Origin: Streptomyces gardneri | Lineage (GTDB): Bacteria; Actinomycetota; Actinomycetes; Streptomycetales; Streptomycetaceae | Assembly (NCBI RefSeq): GCF_006539185.1 | Contig: NZ_BJMN01000011.1 | Location: 186,001 to 250,000 of the forward strand | DNA length: 64,000 nucleotides | Reading direction: 5' to 3' | Shown: in pieces, positions 59,111-64,000 of the stretch | Layout: each line of letters starts with the position of its first letter | How positions within the stretch are numbered: position 1 is the stretch's first letter | The notes under the pieces: generated by a model | The model's input: the letters and a program-made list of their open reading frames with translations, nothing else | Told to the model about the DNA's origin: nothing | Databases searched by the model: none | Program-made: the position numbers and the translations under genes

Positions 59111-60321
59111 TTGCCCTCCCAGTGGGGGTTTTCCCAGATGACCGTCGCGCCCATGCCGAAGCCGACGCACATGGTGTTGAGGCCGTAGCGGACCTGCGGG
59201 TTCTCCTCGAACTGGCGGGCCAGCTGCGTCATCAGACGGACGCCGGAGGAGGCGAGCGGGTGGCCGTACGCGATGGCGCCGCCGTACTGGTTGACGCGGG
59301 CGTCGTCGTCGGCGATGCCGTAGTGCTCCAGGAACGCGAGGACCTGGACCGCGAAGGCCTCGTTGATCTCGAAGAGGTCGATGTCCTCGATCGACAGACC
59401 GGCCTTGGCGAGGGCCTTCTCGGTCGCCGGGATCGGGCCGTAGCCCATGACCTCGGGCTCGACGCCGGCGAAGGCGTACGAGACGAGGCGCATCTTCACC
59501 GGGAGGTCGTTCTCGCGGGCGAAGTCCTCGGAGGCGATGATCGAGGCGGTGGCGCCGTCGTTGAGACCGGCCGCGTTGCCCGCGGTGACGTTGCCGTGGA
59601 CGCGGAACGGCGTCTTCAGGTTGGCCAGCGACTCCAGGGTGGTGCCCGGGCGCATCGGTTCGTCGGCGGTGACCAGGCCCCAGCCGGTCTCACCGGTGGA
59701 GGCGTCGGTGCGGCGGACCGAGATCGGCACCAGGTCCTGCTGGATCTTGCCGTCGGCGTACGCCTTGGCGGCCTTCTCCTGCGAGCGCACGGCGTACTCG
59801 TCGGCGCGCTGCTTGGTGATGCTCGGGTAGCGGTCGTGCAGGTTCTCGGCGGTCATGCCCATGAAGAGGGCGGACTCGTCGACCAGCTTCTCGCTCACGA
59901 ACCGCGGGTTCGGGTCGACGCCCTCGCCCATGGGGTGACGGCCCATGTGCTCGACACCACCGGCGATGACGGCGTCGTACGCGCCGAAGGCGATCGAACC
60001 GGCGACCGAGGTGACGGCGGTCAGCGCGCCGGCGCACATACGGTCGATCGAGTAGCCCGGCACGGACTGCGGCAGCCCGGCGAGGATGCCCGCCGTGCGG
60101 CCGAGGGTCAGGCCCTGGTCGCCGATCTGCGTGGTCGCGGCGATGGCGACCTCGTCGATCTTCGCGGGGTCGAGGCCGGGGTTGCGGCGCAGCAGCTCCC
60201 GGATGGCCTTGACGACGAGGTCGTCGGCGCGGGTCTCGTGGTAGATGCCCTTCGGGCCCGCCTTGCCGAACGGGGTGCGGACGCCGTCGACGAAGACGAC
60301 GTCCCTGACGCTACGAGGCAC
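59107..60321 (-). CDS. fadA: Acetyl-CoA C-acyltransferase (thiolase)
   Basis: 404 residues from GTG 60321, with GGAGGAGAG upstream. Active-site Cys96 (DRMCAGALTA), then INEAFAVQVLAF, GGAIAYGHPLASSG and the second Cys in CVGFGMG. It cleaves 3-ketoacyl-CoA to acetyl-CoA and a shortened acyl-CoA. It is cotranscribed with the alpha-subunit gene downstream. Confidence 0.95.
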   Translation of the reverse strand: MPRSVRDVVFVDGVRTPFGKAGPKGIYHETRADDLVVKAIRELLRRNPGLDPAKIDEVAIAATTQIGDQGLTLGRTAGILAGLPQSVPGYSIDRMCAGALTAVTSVAGSIAFGAYDAVIAGGVEHMGRHPMGEGVDPNPRFVSEKLVDESALFMGMTAENLHDRYPSITKQRADEYAVRSQEKAAKAYADGKIQQDLVPISVRRTDASTGETGWGLVTADEPMRPGTTLESLANLKTPFRVHGNVTAGNAAGLNDGATASIIASEDFARENDLPVKMRLVSYAFAGVEPEVMGYGPIPATEKALAKAGLSIEDIDLFEINEAFAVQVLAFLEHYGIADDDARVNQYGGAIAYGHPLASSGVRLMTQLARQFEENPQVRYGLNTMCVGFGMGATVIWENPHWEGK

Positions 60322-60646
60322 GATGGCTCTCCTCCAGGGTGCGGGGTGGCACTGCTGCTGCGGCGCGCACGCCTAAGCGTGCGCTTGCTTCCCCCATGCT
60401 ACTTGTGGGTAACCAGGCTGCCCAGTCCCTGGGGCCCAAGCGGCGAAGGTCACATCCCGAGCCCGCCGCCGAGACCCCCGCGCGCCCCCCGCGTACGCCC
60501 GTCCGATCGCGCGCTCGCGGTGACCCGATCGGGTCGGCTGCCCGGCCACCCCGGTCACGTCGGCCCTGTCAGGGCACCGCCCGGGCGGAACCTGGCCGCG
60601 CCCGGGGCGCCCGCCCCGGGCCGGATCCGAGCGAAACGGAGCACCC
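60322..60646. other. Intergenic region between fadA and the hydrolase gene
   Basis: 325 bases without a gene. An AT-richer patch (gctacttgtgggtaacc, ~60398-60414) with a TAGCAT -10-like hexamer on the minus strand is the probable fadAB promoter. A stem-loop GCCCGGGGCG-CC-CGCCCCGGGC (60600-60621) lies in the leader of the hydrolase gene. Confidence 0.5.
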
Positions 60647-61852
60647 ATGGCGGCCACGGTCACCCAGGCGGCGTCCACCGTCACCGATCTCTACGTGGAT
60701 CACATCTCGACGATTCCGGCGAACGCCGGCGACAAGGTCAAGCTCTTCGTCCGGGAGCACAAGGCCACCTCCCACGGCGGCGGCCCGCGCCGGACCATCC
60801 TGATGCTGCACGGCCGCAGTGTCGCGGGCGTGGCGGTCTTCGACCTGCCGTACAAGGAGTACAGCTGGGCCGCGAAGCTGGCGAAGGCCGGCCACGACGT
60901 GTACGTGATGGAGCTGCAGGGCTCCGGCCTGTCCACCCGGCCGAGGATGGACGACCACCGCAACGTCAGCCCGGCCCCGTCCCAGCGCGGACTCCTCGTC
61001 CCGAACCCGAACGCCGCGATCTACACCGGCCCGGTGGAGTACGGGAGCCAGCTGAACAACTCGCAGAGCGACTGGGACGAGGTCGACGCCGTCGTCGACT
61101 TCGTCCTCGACCGCGCCGGCGTCACGAAGCTGGACCTCTTCGGCTATTCCGCGGGGTCCCAGCAGCTCGGGCCCTATGCCATCAAGCACCACGGCAAGGT
61201 GCGCAGCCTCTTCCTGGTGGCGCCGATCTTCCCGCCGAACGGCCGGAAGAGCAAGGACGGGACCGATTTCGACGCCCCGCAGCCCATGCCGGTGTCCCTT
61301 CCCGAGGGCGCCTTCGACTTTCCGATGACGGTGGGCACCAAGGGCGGCCTCGAAAACTCCTGGCAGAGGGACCTGAAGTGTCCCGGCCAGCGCGAGCCCG
61401 CCATGCTCGACGAGGTGTGGAAGGCGATGATGGCGGTCGACCCCATCGGCGCCACCTGGGGCGGCAGGGTGCCCGGCTCCCCGGAGGGGCTGAACCGGAT
61501 CCGGAACTCCTTCTGGTGGGGCTGGAACTCCACCACCGTGGAGCTGCACAAGGTCCTCGGCGACAAGGTGCCCGTGTGCATCGTGTACGGGGAGCACGAC
61601 TCGATCGTCAACACCTCGCCGGACCTCGGACTGACGTACTTCTCGACGCCCGAGCTCTACCGGAGGATCCCCGGGAAGAAGAAGCTGATGTTCCGGATCT
61701 CCTGCGCGGGCCACCAGGTGCTCTGGGAGCACCAGGCCGAGCTGGTGCACACCATGTCCGAGGACTGGCTGAAGAACAGCAAGGTCGAGGGCGCGACCAA
61801 GGGAAGCTACGACCGGGACGCGGACGGGGCCCTCACCCTGCTGGAGGAGTGA
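60647..61852 (+). CDS. Alpha/beta hydrolase
   Basis: 401 residues from ATG 60647, with CGGAG upstream. The nucleophile elbow GYSAGS carries the Ser; YGEHDSIV supplies the acid and GHQVLWEH the His. An oxyanion HGRS motif is near residue 55. At about 400 residues it is longer than typical small hydrolases and has a large cap region (residues 200-290). No signal peptide. The substrate is unknown; an esterase, lipase or amidase activity is possible. Confidence 0.8.
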   Translation: MAATVTQAASTVTDLYVDHISTIPANAGDKVKLFVREHKATSHGGGPRRTILMLHGRSVAGVAVFDLPYKEYSWAAKLAKAGHDVYVMELQGSGLSTRPRMDDHRNVSPAPSQRGLLVPNPNAAIYTGPVEYGSQLNNSQSDWDEVDAVVDFVLDRAGVTKLDLFGYSAGSQQLGPYAIKHHGKVRSLFLVAPIFPPNGRKSKDGTDFDAPQPMPVSLPEGAFDFPMTVGTKGGLENSWQRDLKCPGQREPAMLDEVWKAMMAVDPIGATWGGRVPGSPEGLNRIRNSFWWGWNSTTVELHKVLGDKVPVCIVYGEHDSIVNTSPDLGLTYFSTPELYRRIPGKKKLMFRISCAGHQVLWEHQAELVHTMSEDWLKNSKVEGATKGSYDRDADGALTLLEE

Positions 61853-61912
61853 GGACCCCGTCGTGAGGACCCGCTCGTGAGGCTCCGTCGTACGGGCCTC
61901 CGGGCTGTCGGC

Positions 61913-63196
61913 TCAGACCTCCGCGGCCAGCGCCTCGACGAGCAGCGGGGTCACGAGCCCGACCTGCCAGGGTCGGGCACCGTGACCCGCCAGGGCGGCG
62001 GCGACGCCGTCCGCGTCCGCGGGGGACGGCGGCTCCCAGCAGACGCGGCGGACCGTGTCCGGGGTGATCAGGTTCTCCTGGGGGAGGTTCAGCTCCTCCG
62101 CGAGCGCCGAGACCGCCGTGCGGGCCGCCGCTAGGCGGGCCGCCGCGATCGGGTCCTTGTCCGCCCAGGCGCGCGGCGGGGGCGGGCCGGCGACCTGCGC
62201 GCCCGGCTGGGGGAGCTCGCTCTCCGGCAGGGCCCTGGCCCGGTCCACCGCGGCCTGCCACTGTTCCAGCTGGCGGCGGCCCATCCGGTTGCCGAAGCCG
62301 GGCAGCGTGGTGAGCGCGGCGACGTTCACCGGCACCGCGAGCGCCGCCTCGACGATGGCCGCGTCGCTCAGCACCTTGCCGGGGGAGACGTCCCGCCGCT
62401 GGGCGACCTTGTCACGGGCCGTCCACAGCTCCCGTACGACCGCCATCTGACGGCGGCGGCGCACCTTGTGCATGCCGGAGGTGCGGCGCCACGGGTCCTT
62501 GCGCGGCGGGGCGGGCGGGGCGGAGGCGATCGCGTCGAACTCCTGGTGCGCCCACTCCAGCTTCCCCTGCCGGTCGAGCTCCTTCTCCAGCGCGTCGCGC
62601 AGGTCGACGAGGAGCTCGACGTCCAGGGCCGCGTACCGCAGCCAGGGCTCGGGCAGCGGGCGGGTGGACCAGTCGACGGCGGAGTGGCCCTTCTCCAGGG
62701 CGTAGCCGAGGACGGACTCGACCATCGCGCCGAGGCCGACGCGCGGGAAGCCCGCGAGCCGTCCGGCCAGCTCGGTGTCGAAGAGCGAGGTGGGAAGCAT
62801 GCCTATGTCGCGCAGGCACGGAAGGTCCTGGGTCGCTGCGTGCAGGATCCACTCGGTCCCGGAGAGCGCCTCGCCGAGCCCCGAGAGGTCGGGGCAGCCC
62901 ACGGGGTCGATGAGCGCGGTGCCCGCGCCCTCGCGGCGGAGCTGCACGAGGTAGGCGCGCTGGCCGTAGCGGTAGCCGGAGGCGCGCTCGGCGTCCACCG
63001 CCACGGGGCCGGTTCCGGCGGCGAAGGCGGCGATCACCTCGGCGAGGGCGTCCTCGGTCTCGACGACGGGCGGGATCCCCTCGCGGGGCTCCAGCAACGG
63101 GATCGGAAGCCCATTCGCAGGGACATCGTCGTCCGGGGGGCCGCCCCCGGTGGTGCGCAGTGCTGTGTCTGCTGCGGTCTCTTGGGCGTCGGTCAC
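61913..63196 (-). CDS. rnd: Ribonuclease D (DEDDy 3'-5' exonuclease with HRDC domain)
   Basis: 427 residues from GTG 63196. Exo I motif VAVDAERASGYRYGQ, Exo II around WILHAATQDLPCL, and Exo III YAALDVELL with the Tyr typical of DEDDy enzymes. The HRDC-like C-terminal domain holds ALTTLPGFGNRMGRRQLEQW. It trims the 3' ends of stable RNAs. The start lacks a Shine-Dalgarno, and TACCCT lies 6 bases upstream, so it may be leaderless. Confidence 0.92.
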   Translation of the reverse strand: MTDAQETAADTALRTTGGGPPDDDVPANGLPIPLLEPREGIPPVVETEDALAEVIAAFAAGTGPVAVDAERASGYRYGQRAYLVQLRREGAGTALIDPVGCPDLSGLGEALSGTEWILHAATQDLPCLRDIGMLPTSLFDTELAGRLAGFPRVGLGAMVESVLGYALEKGHSAVDWSTRPLPEPWLRYAALDVELLVDLRDALEKELDRQGKLEWAHQEFDAIASAPPAPPRKDPWRRTSGMHKVRRRRQMAVVRELWTARDKVAQRRDVSPGKVLSDAAIVEAALAVPVNVAALTTLPGFGNRMGRRQLEQWQAAVDRARALPESELPQPGAQVAGPPPPRAWADKDPIAAARLAAARTAVSALAEELNLPQENLITPDTVRRVCWEPPSPADADGVAAALAGHGARPWQVGLVTPLLVEALAAEV

Positions 63197-63217
63197 CTGT
63201 CAAGGGTATCGGTGAAC

Positions 63218-63261
63218 GGCAAGCGCCTGTCGACGGAACGTTCCGTCGACAGGCGCTTGCC
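63218..63261. terminator. 44-bp perfect palindrome, terminator between the response regulator and rnd
   Basis: Two 22-base arms meet without a spacer (left 63218-63239, right 63240-63261; centre GGAACGTTCC), forming a long hairpin. It follows the response regulator stop on the minus strand and lies only 22 bases before the rnd start. Confidence 0.85.
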
Positions 63262-63277
63262 TTCCCTCGGCCTCATG

Positions 63278-63943
63278 TCAGTGGATGATGCCCGTCCTCA
63301 GGGCCACCGCGACCATGCCGGCGCGGTCGCCGGTGCCCAGCTTGCGGGCGATGCGGGCGAGGTGGCTCTTGACGGTGAGGGCGGAGAGACCCATCGAGAC
63401 GCCGATCGCCTTGTTCGACTGGCCCTCCGCGACGAGCCGGAGCACCTCGACCTCACGGCCGGAGAGCTCGCGGTAGCCGCCCGGGTGGCTCGGGGCACCC
63501 GGGGGGCGGCGGTGGCCGAGACGTGCGGCGGCGGAACCGATGGGTGCGGCTCCGGGCCGGGTCGGGTGGCCGATGTTGGTCCGGGTACCGGTGACGACAT
63601 AGCCCTTCACGCCGCCCGCCAGGGCGTTGCGCACGGCGCCGATGTCATCGGCGGCCGAGAGGGCGAGGCCGTTGGGCCAGCCCGCGGCGCGGGTCTCGGA
63701 CAGCAGGGTCAGGCCGCTGCCGTCGGGCAGGTGGACGTCGGCAACGCAGATGTCGCGTGGGTTGCCGACGCGGGGACGTGCCTCCGCGATGGACGAAGCC
63801 TCGATCACGTCGCGTACTCCGAGGGCCCACAGGTGGCGGGTGACGGTGGAGCGGACGCGCGGGTCGGCCACGACGACCATGGCCGTCGGCTTGTTCGGGC
63901 GGTAGGCGACCAGGCTTGCGGGCTGCTCGAGGAGAACGGACAC
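63278..63943 (-). CDS. NarL/FixJ-family response regulator
   Basis: 221 residues from GTG 63943, with AGGAGG upstream. Receiver domain with phosphoacceptor Asp69 (VADVHLPDGSG) and Lys in GVKGYV. Of the usual acidic pair only one is kept (VVADPRV), so phosphorylation may be altered. A Gly/Pro-rich linker leads to a LuxR-type HTH (LSGREVEVLRLVAEGQSNKA; LTVKSHLARIARKLG). No sensor kinase gene lies in the window, so it is an orphan here. Targets unknown. Confidence 0.9.
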   Translation of the reverse strand: MSVLLEQPASLVAYRPNKPTAMVVVADPRVRSTVTRHLWALGVRDVIEASSIAEARPRVGNPRDICVADVHLPDGSGLTLLSETRAAGWPNGLALSAADDIGAVRNALAGGVKGYVVTGTRTNIGHPTRPGAAPIGSAAARLGHRRPPGAPSHPGGYRELSGREVEVLRLVAEGQSNKAIGVSMGLSALTVKSHLARIARKLGTGDRAGMVAVALRTGIIH

Positions 63944-64000
63944 CAGGCCTCCTGGGGGGAAGGATGCGGGACGGAGCCGGCTCGGGGATGAAGCCGGGGG
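63944..64000. other. Leader of the response regulator at the window edge
   Basis: 57 bases upstream of the response regulator start, holding its ribosome site (AGGAGG on the minus strand). No other gene is visible. Confidence 0.6.

Overview
The window is very G+C-rich, uses GTG starts freely, and packs genes with 4-base stop/start overlaps. Gene content and order (arginine deiminase-argF, MurA-like/aconitase, ngcEFG, rok7B7, xylFGH, dxs, fadA/fadB, rnd) match the Streptomyces core chromosome; as I recall it, the S. coelicolor SCO5975-SCO6031 region is laid out the same way. No tRNA, rRNA, CRISPR array, transposase or phage gene was seen.

Region 1 (1-19015) is the unusual part. Nine genes, the first only partly in the window, lie on the plus strand. 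All but one are coupled by ATGA/GTGA overlaps. They encode a P-loop NTPase with a helical-repeat-like tail, an SPFH-like coiled protein with charged tails, a small membrane protein resembling Pycsar TM effectors, a secreted and membrane-anchored vWA protein, a 1210-residue tubulin/FtsZ-like GTPase with an acidic tail, a polytopic membrane protein, a pseudokinase-zinc knuckle-GTPase fusion, and a tail-anchored protein resembling GTPase-associated protein 1 (GAP1). I read this as one multi-protein, membrane-associated, NTP-dependent system, probably a biological conflict or signalling system related to the double-GTPase/GAP1 class.

Region 2 (19138-22024) holds arginine deiminase, ornithine carbamoyltransferase and an RsbW-like ATPase. 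Region 3 (22278-30863) is a CoA-dependent aromatic acid catabolic cluster: enoyl-CoA hydratase, bifunctional flavin monooxygenase/old-yellow-enzyme, DUF1772 and SnoaL-like proteins, PaaX-type regulator, aryl-CoA ligase, acyl-CoA dehydrogenase and RidA. Its two main promoters share a 13-bp palindromic element. The substrate is probably 2-aminobenzoate or salicylate.

Region 4 (30961-35967) has a DHA2 drug-efflux pump, then an AsnC regulator and an MFS transporter that face head to head and both lack their 5' ends at the same point, which looks like a deletion scar. An M20 amidohydrolase follows. Region 5 (36034-42918) has an XRE-MurA fusion, a VOC protein, a mycothiol-dependent isomerase-like protein, aconitase and a secreted FG-GAP protein. 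The XRE-MurA and aconitase genes share an upstream palindrome.

Region 6 (43470-51889) is sugar uptake: ngcEFG with a DasR-like site, the ROK regulator rok7B7, and xylFGH. Region 7 (52147-63943) is housekeeping: dxs, an amino-acid permease, a beta-propeller-like protein, the fatty-acid beta-oxidation pair, an alpha/beta hydrolase, RNase D and a NarL-type response regulator. Strong hairpins separate most of these units.
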